Shown: one piece after another, positions 18,314-26,629 of the stretch | How the letters are laid out: each line of letters starts with the position of its first letter | Numbering within the stretch: position 1 is the stretch's first letter | Source of the DNA: Dolichospermum flos-aquae CCAP 1403/13F | GTDB taxonomy: Bacteria; Cyanobacteriota; Cyanobacteriia; Cyanobacteriales; Nostocaceae | Assembly: GCF_012516395.1 (NCBI RefSeq) | Contig: NZ_CP051206.1 | Location: 4,965,334-5,029,333 of the forward strand | Direction: 5' to 3' | DNA: 64,000 nt | Notes under the pieces: model-generated | The model's input: the letters and a program-made list of their open reading frames with translations, nothing else | What the model was told of the DNA's origin: nothing | The model's database searches: none | Translations under genes and position numbers: made by a program

Positions 18314-19513
18314 ATGAGAACATCTTACCAATACCGATTAAAACCAACAAAAGAACAAGCGGAAAAAATTGATAAAATACTAGATATGCTGCGTTGTCAG
18401 TACAATTATCAACTTGCTCAACGGTTTAATTGGTATGAGGCAAATCGCTCTCCTCTTGATAGATGTTCCATTTTCGTTTGTCATTTACCAGAGTTAAAAA
18501 ATAAACCTAATCGCTTTAGTCAGCAAGCATCATTAACCCAACTTAAAAAAGACCGACCTTGGTACAGAGATATTCATTCTCAAGTGCTACAAGAAGTGCC
18601 TAAAAAAGTTGAATTAGCTTTTGATAGATGGTTGAAAGGTGATAGCAAAGGCAAAAAATCTGGTAGACCTAGATTTAAAGGTGTTGGACAATACAAAACA
18701 TTTACGTTTCCTCAATTCAAGCAACATCACTTTGTCAATAACAAGATTACGCTGTCTAAAATAGGAGATGTAAAGGTAATTGTTCATCGTCAAATCCCCG
18801 ACGGGTTTGAGATTAAAACTGTGTCTGTCACTAAAAAAGCAGATGGGTATTATGTAACTTTAAGCCTTGACGACAAAACAGTTCCAACAATTAAACCTGA
18901 TTTTAATGCTAATAATATTATTGGTATTGATGTCGGATTAATTGATTTTATTGTCACCTCAGACGATGAAAGAATTGCCGCCCCTAAGTTTTTACGTAAA
19001 GCTGAACGTAAATTAAAATCTGCACAACGTCGCGTTTCTCGCAGAAACAAAAATTCTAACCGACGTAAAAAAGCGATTAAAAAACTGGGTATTCAACACA
19101 AGAAAGTATCAGATACCCGCAAAGATTTCCACTTTAAAACAGCAAACAATTTACTCAAAAAGTACGATGTTATTGCTGTAGAAAAGTTAAATATAAAAGG
19201 ACTCGCTAGAACAAGGTTGGCTAAAAGTATTAATGACGCTGGTTGGGGACAATTTATTTCGATACTAACAGTCAAAGCCGTAAATGCTGGACTAAAAGTA
19301 ATCGCTGTAAATCCAAACGGTACAAGCCAAGAATGCTCTAGTTGCGATGCCCTGAGCTTGCCGAAGGGTGGTCACAAAGTTAAAAAGCCGCTATCCCAAA
19401 GAATGCACAATTGCCCTATCTGCCATGCAAGTTTGTGCAGGGATCTAAATGCGGCTATAAATATCAAGAACCGTGGGACACACGGTCTTAAAGCTCAGTC
19501 AATGTCTTCATAG
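18314..19513 (+). CDS. tnpB: TnpB RNA-guided nuclease of an IS200/IS605-type element
   Basis: A 399-residue TnpB, the family ancestral to Cas12. The N terminus MRTSYQYRLKPTKEQ is typical. The RuvC triad appears complete: Asp206 (IIGIDVGL), Glu290 (VIAVEKLNIKGL) and Asp377 (CRDLNAAINI). The zinc finger has Cys341, Cys344, Cys367 and Cys370, but between the pairs an extra DALSLPKG is inserted relative to the usual CSSCGHKVKK pattern. The inserted bases contain the palindrome CCCTGAGCTTGCCGAAGGG. The start is the ATG at 18314 with GAAAGGAAACG upstream. TnpB cuts DNA guided by an RNA from the element's right end. Activity of this copy is uncertain because of the insertion. Confidence 0.88.
   Translation: MRTSYQYRLKPTKEQAEKIDKILDMLRCQYNYQLAQRFNWYEANRSPLDRCSIFVCHLPELKNKPNRFSQQASLTQLKKDRPWYRDIHSQVLQEVPKKVELAFDRWLKGDSKGKKSGRPRFKGVGQYKTFTFPQFKQHHFVNNKITLSKIGDVKVIVHRQIPDGFEIKTVSVTKKADGYYVTLSLDDKTVPTIKPDFNANNIIGIDVGLIDFIVTSDDERIAAPKFLRKAERKLKSAQRRVSRRNKNSNRRKKAIKKLGIQHKKVSDTRKDFHFKTANNLLKKYDVIAVEKLNIKGLARTRLAKSINDAGWGQFISILTVKAVNAGLKVIAVNPNGTSQECSSCDALSLPKGGHKVKKPLSQRMHNCPICHASLCRDLNAAINIKNRGTHGLKAQSMSS
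19350..19368. repeat. Dispersed palindrome CCCTGAGCTTGCCGAAGGG inside tnpB
   Basis: This 19-base sequence has CCCT/AGGG-type arms and matches a well-known class of dispersed repeats in cyanobacterial genomes (CCCTGAGC...GAAGGG). It sits in frame inside the zinc-finger codons of tnpB. Confidence 0.75.
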
Positions 19514-19566
19514 AAGAGTCGCGCTCGTTGCCCACACTCACCCGAAGGGTGAGTGTGGAGTATGTC
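19440..19566 (+). ncRNA. Putative omega (guide) RNA at the right end of the tnpB element
   Basis: In active IS200/IS605 elements the guide RNA overlaps the 3' end of tnpB and continues through the right-end hairpin into flanking DNA. Here the 3' part of tnpB is followed by a perfect hairpin at 19532-19558, in the expected place. This is positional inference; the exact 5' end is not visible. Confidence 0.35.
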
Positions 19567-19582
19567 ACTTGTGTCTATCTAC

Positions 19583-20110
19583 CTATTTAATGCCTAACAA
19601 TTCCACATCAAAAATTAAAGTAGAGTAGGGGGGAATCACACCACCAGCACCACGGGCACCATAACCTAATTGTTCAGGGATAATTAATTGGCGACGGCCA
19701 CCTACTTTCATAGTGATTACGCCTTCGTCCCAACCTTTAATTACTTGTCCTACACCAATTTTAAAGCTAAAGGGTTTACCGCGATCGCGCGAGCTATCAA
19801 ATTTAGTCCCATCTTTTAAAGTACCGATATAGTGAACCTCAACGGTTTGGCCAGTTTGGGGAATTGCGCCCGTTCCCTCGACTAGTTCCACATATTTTAA
19901 TCCAGAGTCGGTAGTAACAACTTTAGCTTCAGACATAGTATTGCTCTTGATTAGAGTATTGTTTTCTTGAGTGACAGTGGTGGTTGGTTGTGCTGGGGAA
20001 GAATTACCGATTGCAGTGATTGCAGTATCTTTTTGACCACTAATTTGGGTAAATACTAAAACGCCAACACATACCAGCATTAACACCACGCTGAGGAAAA
20101 TCCCTTTCAA
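19583..20110 (-). CDS. FKBP-type peptidyl-prolyl cis-trans isomerase, membrane-anchored or exported
   Basis: A 175-residue protein. Residues 1-20 (KGIFLSVVLMLVCVGVLVF) form a hydrophobic signal or anchor, followed by a Thr/Gln-rich linker. The FKBP domain begins near residue 65 (TTDSGLKYVELVEGTGAIP) and contains VEVHYIGTLKDGTKFDSS, FKIGVGQVIKGWDEGV, and GYGARGAGGVIPPYSTLIFDVELL, with the main active-site aromatics present. It catalyses prolyl isomerisation of folding proteins, here in the periplasm or thylakoid lumen. There is no lipobox Cys at a convincing site. The stop is 70 bases past the tnpB gene end on the other strand. Confidence 0.9.
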   Translation of the reverse strand: MKGIFLSVVLMLVCVGVLVFTQISGQKDTAITAIGNSSPAQPTTTVTQENNTLIKSNTMSEAKVVTTDSGLKYVELVEGTGAIPQTGQTVEVHYIGTLKDGTKFDSSRDRGKPFSFKIGVGQVIKGWDEGVITMKVGGRRQLIIPEQLGYGARGAGGVIPPYSTLIFDVELLGIK

Positions 20111-20188
20111 AATCAGCCCTCTCTGTTTTAATTACTGATGATCAGATTACCGATAGAACACAAATTAGTTTAAATCAGAAATGACCGT

Positions 20189-20512
20189 TTAGCGCCACAG
20201 CTTATTTTCCAAATCCCGAACCTGACGCTCTAAACGGTCAATTCTTCCCCGTAATTCATCTACTTCTGACTGACGGGCAACTCCCAAGTCCTGCATCATA
20301 TTCCGCATTTGTCGGTGCATTTGCTCATCCCAATTACCTTGTTCAGACTGTAATTGGGTAACAAGATCATCCATTACCGCCTTAGCTTGCTCAGGATTGA
20401 GTTTACCGTCTTTAACCAGTTCATCACTGACTTCTTTCAGTTTGTCTGCAACTAAAGAAGTTGTGCCAATACCCAACATCATTAACTGTTGCAACCAATT
20501 GTTACTATCCAT
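20189..20512 (-). CDS. Phasin-family-like coiled-coil protein
   Basis: A 107-residue, mostly helical protein: LQQLMMLGIGTTSLVADKLKEV near the N terminus, then ELVKDGKLNPEQAKAVMDDL, and a C-terminal heptad-like coiled coil (SEVDELRGRIDRLERQVRDL). This layout is that of the small phasin-like proteins of cyanobacteria, which resemble polyhydroxyalkanoate granule proteins and AtpZ/PhaF-type helices. The granule role is not proven here. It is 78 bases upstream of the FKBP gene on the same strand. Confidence 0.65.
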   Translation of the reverse strand: MDSNNWLQQLMMLGIGTTSLVADKLKEVSDELVKDGKLNPEQAKAVMDDLVTQLQSEQGNWDEQMHRQMRNMMQDLGVARQSEVDELRGRIDRLERQVRDLENKLWR

Positions 20513-20563
20513 ACTCCCTTCCTCTGACTAAAAGCTTCGTAATTCTAGCCTACACATTTATTT

Positions 20564-20730
20564 TGTCAGTTGTCAGTTGTCAGTTGTCAGTCGGAAAAAT
20601 CTTATTCCTACCTCCCCTACCTCCTCCTCTACCTCCCCTACCTCCTCCTCTACCTCCCCTACCTCCTCCTCTACCTCCCCTACCTCCCCTACCTCCCCTA
20701 CCTCCCCTACCTCCCCTACCTCCTCCCCCC
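20564..20730. repeat. Tandem repeats TGTCAGT and CCTCCCCTA/CCTCCTCCT
   Basis: About four copies of TGTCAGT (20564-20591) are followed by a long tract of CCTCCCCTA and CCTCCTCCT units (from about 20608). All three plus frames through the tract are open (Pro-, Tyr-Leu- and Thr-Ser-rich), which shows low complexity, not coding. It fills the gap between two minus-strand genes. Confidence 0.9.
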
Positions 20731-20747
20731 TACATCCCCTTGCTCTA

Positions 20748-21302
20748 CTAAACCTGCATCCAACCGTGCATTGGTGCTATGGCTTTAGTGACTGATTCAA
20801 TGATGTCTGGAGGTGCTTCTGAAAGCATGACACTGGGATAAACAGCAGTTCCCCATTGAGGATGCACAAGAACATGGCATTTATTTTGAATTGCGGGATA
20901 CTTGAGTAAGGCTTGGGCTACTGCTGTATCATCGTGGGGAACTAAGCCAGAATGAGACAGTAATGGATAACCTGTCCGGGGATCTATCAAGTCTGTTAAA
21001 TACCCGCGGTCGCGCAAATTAAATGCCAAATCGCAACCAAATCGCATAAATTTTTCCCGCAGCTTTTCCTTTTCTATTTCTGTTTCTGTGGTCATTTCTT
21101 CTAGAGAATATTGTGATTGCTGTAAAACAACCACTACCCACAAAAACTGCTGCTGTTTCCAATCTGGTAAGATCTGTTCGCAATTGGCACAGATATATGG
21201 ACTGGGAGTATGAATAGAAATCTCTACAGCTTGTCCTGTTTTGCCAACTAAATGAATAGGACAGCTAGGCTGTGAAATACAAACTGGGGGATAAGACACC
21301 AC
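20748..21302 (-). CDS. MMADHC-like protein (methylmalonic aciduria and homocystinuria type D homolog)
   Basis: A 184-residue protein with an N-terminal Cys-containing region (SPYICANCEQILPDW) and a C-terminal block RDRGYLTDLIDPRTGYPLLSH, then VPHDDTAVAQALLKYPAI, CHVLVHPQWGTAVYPSVML and IAPMHGW. This matches cyanobacterial proteins annotated as homologs of MMADHC, the human cobalamin-trafficking protein. The biochemical role in cyanobacteria is not established, and no cobalamin gene is adjacent. Confidence 0.7.
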   Translation of the reverse strand: MVSYPPVCISQPSCPIHLVGKTGQAVEISIHTPSPYICANCEQILPDWKQQQFLWVVVVLQQSQYSLEEMTTETEIEKEKLREKFMRFGCDLAFNLRDRGYLTDLIDPRTGYPLLSHSGLVPHDDTAVAQALLKYPAIQNKCHVLVHPQWGTAVYPSVMLSEAPPDIIESVTKAIAPMHGWMQV

Positions 21303-21530
21303 ATTAATTCGGTTTATGAAAGTTTTTAAATTTATCTTTGCTAAAAATAATAACTCTTAAATCTCCAAATAAATCATCAAATTTTGCGAATAATTAGATG
21401 AGGACAATTATTTACTCTAATGGAAGCATCCAAGCAAGTTGAGAAAGTTTAAAGAGAGAAAATAAGAAACCCCCAAAGAGAGGGGGATTGTAGGTTATTC
21501 GAGTGGAGTGAACAACTAAGTAATAAATAC

Positions 21531-22145
21531 CTAGAGTAAATAGAGTAATCCGAACAAAATAATCCAAATTACATCTACAAAATGCCAGTAAATTTCCGCT
21601 GCTTCAATCCCGAATCGTTTTTCATTGCTGTAGTGTCCAGGAGTACGCGATCGCCACAACACTGCTAAAATCGCTAAAACACCGATGGTAACGTGCAAGC
21701 CGTGAAACCCAGTCAAAACATAAAACGTACTAGCGAATAAATTGGTAGTCAGACTAAACTCTAAATGAGTATATTCATAAACCTGACCTGCCAAAAAAAT
21801 CGCCCCCATAACTGCGGTAATTGCCAACCAAACCCGCATTCCCTTAGTATCATTCTTTTTAATAGCAGTATCAGCATTGTGCATCACAAAACTACTAGCT
21901 ATCAAAATAGAAGTATTCACAGTAGGTAACAACAATTCTAAATCCGGTGTCCCTACTGGTGGCCAAACCGGAATAGTAGAACGGTAAGTCAGGTATGCAC
22001 CAAACAAACCCATAAAAATCATTCCCTCAGCCACAAGGAACATAAATAGACCAGTCAAACGATGATCTGGATGTTCCTCATGATGAGAAACAGTTGTGTG
22101 GTGACTTAATTCAGTTTTCCCCGTGTCAATAATTTGACCTTGCAT
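21531..22145 (-). CDS. ctaE: Cytochrome c oxidase subunit III
   Basis: A 204-residue subunit III with five predicted spans: GLFMFLVAEGMIFMGLFGAYL, LLLPTVNTSILIASSFVMH, WLAITAVMGAIFLAGQVYEY, ASTFYVLTGFHGLHVTIGVLAILAVLW and EIYWHFVDVIWIILFGLLYLL. HFVDVIWI is the family signature. Bacterial five-helix length is normal. It is the last gene of ctaC-ctaD-ctaE (coxBAC) on this strand, but a 292-base stretch of repeats separates it from ctaD. It stabilises subunit I and contributes to oxygen access. Confidence 0.93.
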   Translation of the reverse strand: MQGQIIDTGKTELSHHTTVSHHEEHPDHRLTGLFMFLVAEGMIFMGLFGAYLTYRSTIPVWPPVGTPDLELLLPTVNTSILIASSFVMHNADTAIKKNDTKGMRVWLAITAVMGAIFLAGQVYEYTHLEFSLTTNLFASTFYVLTGFHGLHVTIGVLAILAVLWRSRTPGHYSNEKRFGIEAAEIYWHFVDVIWIILFGLLYLL

Positions 22146-22193
22146 AAATTAGTAATTAGTAATGGGTTCAAGGCAGGGCTATTTCATTTTTAT

Positions 22194-22305
22194 CTAGTAG
22201 TCTGTCAAATTTATTTTGACGGGTTTTTGGTAGTTCGGGCATCTTGCCCGCGTGAGCGAGACGCTCACACTACAGTCCATCATTTTTATCTTGACAGACT
22301 ACTAG
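22194..22305. mobile_element. 112-bp MITE-like element with perfect 15-bp terminal inverted repeats
   Basis: CTAGTAGTCTGTCAA at the left end is exactly mirrored by TTGACAGACTACTAG at the right. The interior has GGGCATCTTGCCCGC and GTGAGCG/CGCTCAC palindromes. It has no coding capacity and lies between ctaD and ctaE. Confidence 0.75.
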
Positions 22306-22424
22306 CCCGCCTCAGAATGAATTCTGAGTCTAATAGCGAAAGTCGTCTAAAGACGACTAAAAGAAATTTCTAGTCCGTTTTAACGGACTTTAGTTATTAG
22401 CCCGGAACTTCAGTTCTGGGCGGG
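22305..22424. repeat. Multi-hairpin (cloverleaf-like) dispersed repeat
   Basis: Four hairpins stand side by side: CTCAGAATGAATTCTGAG (22311), GTCGTCTAAAGACGAC (22342), AGTCCGTTTTAACGGACT (22372) and CCCGGAACTTCAGTTCTGGG (22401), closed by outer GCCCGCC/GGGCGGGT arms. The third hairpin recurs at 29960, so this is a family. It abuts the MITE-like element. Confidence 0.75.
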
Positions 22425-22437
22425 TCATGTCCATCCC

Positions 22438-24111
22438 CTAAAGTGCTGATTCAGTTTGGGGAGTTAACACAGATTCAGTTTCCACCCGTTCCTCACTCAC
22501 CCCGTAATCGTAGGGGCCAGTAGTCAAAACCGGAAGAGTTTCAAAATTCTCAATACTGGGAGGAGAAGAAGTCATCCATTCCAAAGTTAACGCTTGCCAA
22601 GGATTATTACCGGCTTTTTCGCCATAGAACCAAGACCAAACGGCATTGATGATAAATGGTAACGTCGAAACCGCCAATATATAAGATCCGTAGGTACAGA
22701 TTTCATTCAAAGCCGTGAACTTAGGATCATATTCAGCAATCCGGCGATTCATCCCCATGAGTCCGAGTTTGTGCATGGGTAAGAAAGTCATATTTAAACC
22801 AATCATGGTTAAGGCAAAATGCACCTGACCCCAAAATTCGTTCATTTTCCGTCCCGTCATTTTCGGGAACCAGTGATAAATAGCCGCAAAAATCCCTAAC
22901 ACACTACCACCAAACAAAACATAGTGGAGATGTGCCACCACAAAGTAAGTATCGTGAACGTGAATATCAAAAGGAACAGCAGCCAACATTACGCCACTAA
23001 TGCCACCAATCACAAAAGTTGCTAAAAAGCCGATAGCGAACAACATGGGACTATTGAGGCGAATTTTGCCACCCCAAATAGTAGCTAACCAACCGAAAAT
23101 TTTAATCCCAGTGGGGACAGCGATGATCATTGTCGTGATCATGAAAAACATCCGCAACCAACCGGGAACACCACTGGTAAACATATGGTGCGCCCAGACG
23201 ATTAAGCCTAAGAAACTGATAGCTAGGGATGAAAAAGCGATCGCTTTATAGCCAAAAATCGGTTTGCGGGCATGAATTGGCAGAATTTCCGAAATTGCCC
23301 CAAAGAAAGGCAAAATCATAATATAAACCGCTGGGTGAGAATAGAACCAGAACATATGCTGATAAACAACAGGATCTCCGCCCCCAGAGGGATTAAAAAA
23401 GTTTGTTCCTGCCAACAAATCAAAACCCAACAAAATCAAAGCCGCAGCTAATACTGGTGTAGATACCAACACTAAAGCCGAAGTTGCTATCATCGCCCAA
23501 CAAAACAACGGCATTTGAAAGATGCCCATACTAGGAACACGCATCTTCCAAATGGTGACGAGAAAATTCATCGCCCCCAAAATCGAAGAAGTTCCCAATA
23601 GCAAGATACTCATAATCCAAATCCCCTCACCCACCTGGCCTGTCACCAAACTCAGCGGCGGGTAAGAAGTCCAACCAGCATCGGGGGCATCACCTACCGC
23701 CAAACTAGCAACCAGTAATACACCTGCTGGGGGAACCATCCAAAAAGCTACCGCATTCAGGCGCGGAAATGCCATATCTCTCGCCCCAATCATCAGCGGG
23801 ATTAAATAGTTAGCAAATCCCGCCCCGGTTGGCACAATCCACAAAAAAATCATGATTGTGGCATGGAGAGTAAACAGGCTGTTATAGACTTCTGGCGTGA
23901 CAAAATCTACCTCTGGAGTCCGTAATTCTGTCCGCACTAAATCAGCCATTACGCCGCCAATGCAGTAAAAAACAAACGAAGTGACCAGATATTGAATTCC
24001 AATCACCTTATGGTCGGTACTAAAACCGAAAAAGTCTCGCCAATGCCTTTCCTCATGTTCTTCAGCATGGTTAGGGACATTAGCAATTTCTTCTAACTGT
24101 GCCTGTGTCAT
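22438..24111 (-). CDS. ctaD: Cytochrome c oxidase subunit I
   Basis: A 557-residue heme-copper oxidase subunit I with twelve spans. Metal-binding His-containing motifs are visible: LHATIMIFLW (low-spin heme), FYSHPAVYIMILP and VWAHHMF (CuB), and HDTYFVVAHLHYVL (heme a3/CuB and low-spin heme). The helix VI motif reads YSHP rather than GHPE, so the D-channel Glu is missing and the Tyr-Ser variant of A2-type oxidases is used, as commonly seen in cyanobacteria. It is preceded by ctaC and forms the catalytic core of the aa3-type terminal oxidase that reduces oxygen to water. Confidence 0.96.
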   Translation of the reverse strand: MTQAQLEEIANVPNHAEEHEERHWRDFFGFSTDHKVIGIQYLVTSFVFYCIGGVMADLVRTELRTPEVDFVTPEVYNSLFTLHATIMIFLWIVPTGAGFANYLIPLMIGARDMAFPRLNAVAFWMVPPAGVLLVASLAVGDAPDAGWTSYPPLSLVTGQVGEGIWIMSILLLGTSSILGAMNFLVTIWKMRVPSMGIFQMPLFCWAMIATSALVLVSTPVLAAALILLGFDLLAGTNFFNPSGGGDPVVYQHMFWFYSHPAVYIMILPFFGAISEILPIHARKPIFGYKAIAFSSLAISFLGLIVWAHHMFTSGVPGWLRMFFMITTMIIAVPTGIKIFGWLATIWGGKIRLNSPMLFAIGFLATFVIGGISGVMLAAVPFDIHVHDTYFVVAHLHYVLFGGSVLGIFAAIYHWFPKMTGRKMNEFWGQVHFALTMIGLNMTFLPMHKLGLMGMNRRIAEYDPKFTALNEICTYGSYILAVSTLPFIINAVWSWFYGEKAGNNPWQALTLEWMTSSPPSIENFETLPVLTTGPYDYGVSEERVETESVLTPQTESAL

Positions 24112-24130
24112 ATTTTAAAAAAGTTTGTAG

Positions 24131-24149
24131 GGGCGCAGGGCCTGCGCCC
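24131..24149. repeat. Palindrome GGGCGCAGGGCCTGCGCCC
   Basis: A GC-rich perfect palindrome in the 94-base gap between ctaC and ctaD, followed by a repeated CCCATGTATTTTGT. It could form a hairpin in the operon mRNA that sets subunit ratios. This is a dispersed-repeat type, so function is not implied. Confidence 0.65.
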
Positions 24150-24205
24150 ATGTATTTTGTGCGCCCATGTATTTTGTAACCACTGCAACTCAAGTAATTC
24201 TTAAA

Positions 24206-25171
24206 CTACTTAATTTGATGCAGAATTTCTGAGTGAATGCCCATATTGTGAGTGTAAGGAGAGAGAAATTCATCAGCAGTCATGGCCATGGAATTCACAG
24301 CTACGGCTTGATTAGGGATCTCTTTACCAGCAATTAGCTGTTCTTGCATCCAACTATCAAAAGCTTCCTGTGTCTCCACCACAACTTGACTTTTCATCAC
24401 CCCGTGGTAAGGTCCACACAATTCAGCACAAATAAGTTGATAATCACCCGCTTTTCTGGGAGTAAAACGCAAATTGGTTTGTCTACCAGGAATGGCATCC
24501 TGTTTCACCCGAAATTCAGGAATCCAAAAGGCGTGGATAACATCACTGGCTGTCATGTTGATTTCCACTGTTTTGCCAATAGGTAAATGCAGTTCACCAG
24601 TTGTCACGTCGGTATCTGGATAGGTAAATAACCAAGCATATTGCATTCCAGAGACGTTAATGGTTAATTCTGCTGGTTTTTTAACGGCATCAGCATCGGT
24701 ATCTAATTGTGATACTTGTCCAGATGCTTCTGTACTGATGAGGGTGGCAGCCATTGCCGTTCCCGGCATATTCATGGCATTTTCCATCATCGGGGCAGCA
24801 TGAGCCGAATGGGGATCAAAGCCACCCATGTTGTTATATACATCAAAACTGTAGAGAGAAATACCGATAACGATAATTGCGGGGATCGCTGTCCAGAGTA
24901 TCTCTAGAGGCACATTACCTTCAATTGCTGGCCCATCTGCATTGTCACCAGCCCGACGACGATATCTAATAACAGCGTAAATTAAAACACCTTCAACAAT
25001 CAAAAATATGCCTGTAGAAACAGTCATCATGGTGTTGAATAGACCATCTACCAAGGGGGCTTCGTCTGAGGCCGCTACAGGTAATAGACCGTGATTTTGA
25101 CCGTACCAGAGACTGGCGAGGGTGAGGACAATGCCAATGAGTAATGTCCAGATTGCATTTGGAATTTTCAC
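24206..25171 (-). CDS. ctaC: Cytochrome c oxidase subunit II
   Basis: A 321-residue subunit II. Two N-terminal membrane helices lie near residues 7-25 and 48-70, with a third hydrophobic stretch near 92-108. The CuA ligands are all present: His213 (DVIHAFW), Cys248, Glu250, Cys252, His256 and Met259 in CAELCGPYHGVM. The 40-residue Ala/Met-rich insert at about 120-165 is longer than in many family members. It accepts electrons from cytochrome c or plastocyanin. It is the first gene of ctaCDE and is divergent from ctaA across a 426-base region. Confidence 0.95.
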   Translation of the reverse strand: MKIPNAIWTLLIGIVLTLASLWYGQNHGLLPVAASDEAPLVDGLFNTMMTVSTGIFLIVEGVLIYAVIRYRRRAGDNADGPAIEGNVPLEILWTAIPAIIVIGISLYSFDVYNNMGGFDPHSAHAAPMMENAMNMPGTAMAATLISTEASGQVSQLDTDADAVKKPAELTINVSGMQYAWLFTYPDTDVTTGELHLPIGKTVEINMTASDVIHAFWIPEFRVKQDAIPGRQTNLRFTPRKAGDYQLICAELCGPYHGVMKSQVVVETQEAFDSWMQEQLIAGKEIPNQAVAVNSMAMTADEFLSPYTHNMGIHSEILHQIK

Positions 25172-25226
25172 GGCTGATTTCTTGATTAATTGACTATTTT
25201 ATCTGTAAGTTACTTCACTTGTTAAA

Positions 25227-25240
25227 GTAACTCTACATAC
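25227..25240. promoter_or_regulatory. Candidate NtcA site GTA-N8-TAC upstream of ctaC
   Basis: GTAACTCTACATAC fits the palindromic NtcA consensus GTAN8TAC exactly. It lies 56 bases before the ctaC ATG on its strand; about 25 bases further toward the gene is TAAAAT, a possible -10 element (spacing normally about 22). NtcA is the nitrogen regulator of cyanobacteria. A chance match in a 426-base gap is not rare. The rest of the region also holds three CCCATTAATT-type tandem units near 25387. Confidence 0.4.
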
Positions 25241-25597
25241 TAAGGTAGTGCAGGCAATGAGATATAGTATCCGCTGGTCTGAAATCTTTATTAATTTTTT
25301 CGATTAAGAACACAATTTTGAGTACAAGGGAGATAAGTTGTCTTGCCCAGGTTAGATGACAATTAGGCAAAAAATTTTCAGAAATTTCCATTAATTCCCA
25401 TTAATTCCCATTGATTAATTATTTCCATCTGCAAAACAGCACGAAATCTTACAGCGGAAACTAGCTAAAGTGATCCAAAGTGTAAGGGAAAGCTGATTTC
25501 TATATTCTGACCTATAGGTTAGGGTAAGTAGAAGTCGGGACTAAATCAAAATAGAAAATTTTCAATTTCCAGCACAAGCGGTCCAAAGGTATTGTTA

Positions 25598-26524
25598 ATG
25601 AACGAATTTGTCCTAGAACAACAAAATAAAGCGGCCACAGTAGCACAACAGCCCCAGGAGATGATTCGTCGCTTGGTGTGGAAAATATGCGTAGCCACCT
25701 TAATTTTGATGGCTATAGGCAGTGCCACCCGCGTTATGAATGCTGGACTCGCTTGCCCTGATTGGCCTTTGTGCTATGGGGAGTTAGTTCCAGCCAAACA
25801 AATGAATCTCCAAGTGTTTTTGGAGTGGTTTCATCGCCTGGATGCAGCTTTAATTGGTTTTAGTGCGATCGCCCTTTGTGGTTTATCCTGGTGGCATCGT
25901 CAACATTTACCCAAGTGGCTACCCTGGGCTTCCACATTTGCCCTGTTTTTAATTGTCTTCCAAGGGATTCTGGGAGGACTGACTGTAACTGAATTATTGC
26001 GGTTTGATATCGTTACCGCCCATTTAGGAACAGCGTTACTATTTTTCACTACGTTGTTAATTATCGGTACAAGTTTGATTCCCTATCAAGGCACGGGAAC
26101 AGTAGGAAAGTTGCCTTGGGTGGGTTTAACTGCTGCTGTTTGCGTCTACTTACAAAGTTTATTGGGTGCAATAGTCGGTTCTCGTTGGGCTTTGCACCAA
26201 TGTTTGTCCGGGGAACAACTTTGTGATGTCATGTACAGCCATATTTTTGGCGTAGTACCCCCAACCATCGCTACTTTAGCAGTTGTTTTAATTTCTTGGC
26301 GCACACCAGCCCTACATCCGGCTTTGCGAAAACTGGCAAATCTGGCTGGTGGCTTGTTGATTTTACAACTTCTTTTGGGTGTGGCTACCTTCCGTTTACA
26401 TTTACAAGTTGAATCCCTTACCGTTTCTCACCAAGCTATCGGTGCGACTTTACTGGGGACTTTAGTAGTATTTACAGTTTTATCACTGCGGGATGGTTTG
26501 CTTCCTCAGTCACAAACACAGTAA
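25598..26524 (+). CDS. ctaA: Heme a synthase (COX15/CtaA family)
   Basis: A 308-residue integral membrane protein with about eight spans. The conserved His residues sit in EWFHRLDAALIGF, IVTAHLGTALLFF, ALHQCLSGEQLC and VSHQAIGATLLG, the heme ligands and substrate site of the family. GLACPDWPLCYG near residue 48 is the family signature. It oxidises the methyl group of heme o to make heme a. The start is the ATG at 25598 with AAAGGT 7 bases upstream, not the TTG at 25592. It is followed by ctaB, and both support the adjacent oxidase. Confidence 0.93.
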   Translation: MNEFVLEQQNKAATVAQQPQEMIRRLVWKICVATLILMAIGSATRVMNAGLACPDWPLCYGELVPAKQMNLQVFLEWFHRLDAALIGFSAIALCGLSWWHRQHLPKWLPWASTFALFLIVFQGILGGLTVTELLRFDIVTAHLGTALLFFTTLLIIGTSLIPYQGTGTVGKLPWVGLTAAVCVYLQSLLGAIVGSRWALHQCLSGEQLCDVMYSHIFGVVPPTIATLAVVLISWRTPALHPALRKLANLAGGLLILQLLLGVATFRLHLQVESLTVSHQAIGATLLGTLVVFTVLSLRDGLLPQSQTQ

Positions 26525-26580
<56 letters not shown>

Positions 26581-26629
26581 TACAGCGGTTTGCTGACCAG
26601 TTCTTGAAAAATAAGGAAAAAGACCTAAC

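Larger units (their letters stand above)
18250..19566 (+). mobile_element. IS200/IS605-type element with tnpB only (IS1341-like)
   Basis: A lone tnpB gene followed by a perfect 12-bp hairpin (19532-19558, CCACACTCACCC/GGGTGAGTGTGG), the usual right-end structure recognised by the TnpA transposase of this superfamily. No tnpA is present, so mobility would need a TnpA in trans. The left boundary is uncertain and is placed upstream of tnpB by composition; the right end probably falls near AGTATGTCAC. Confidence 0.6.

Noticed and set aside
20461-20795. Proline-rich and Tyr-Leu- or Thr-Ser-rich frames on the plus strand
   Set aside because: All three frames are open because of CCT-type tandem repeats; this is low complexity, not coding.
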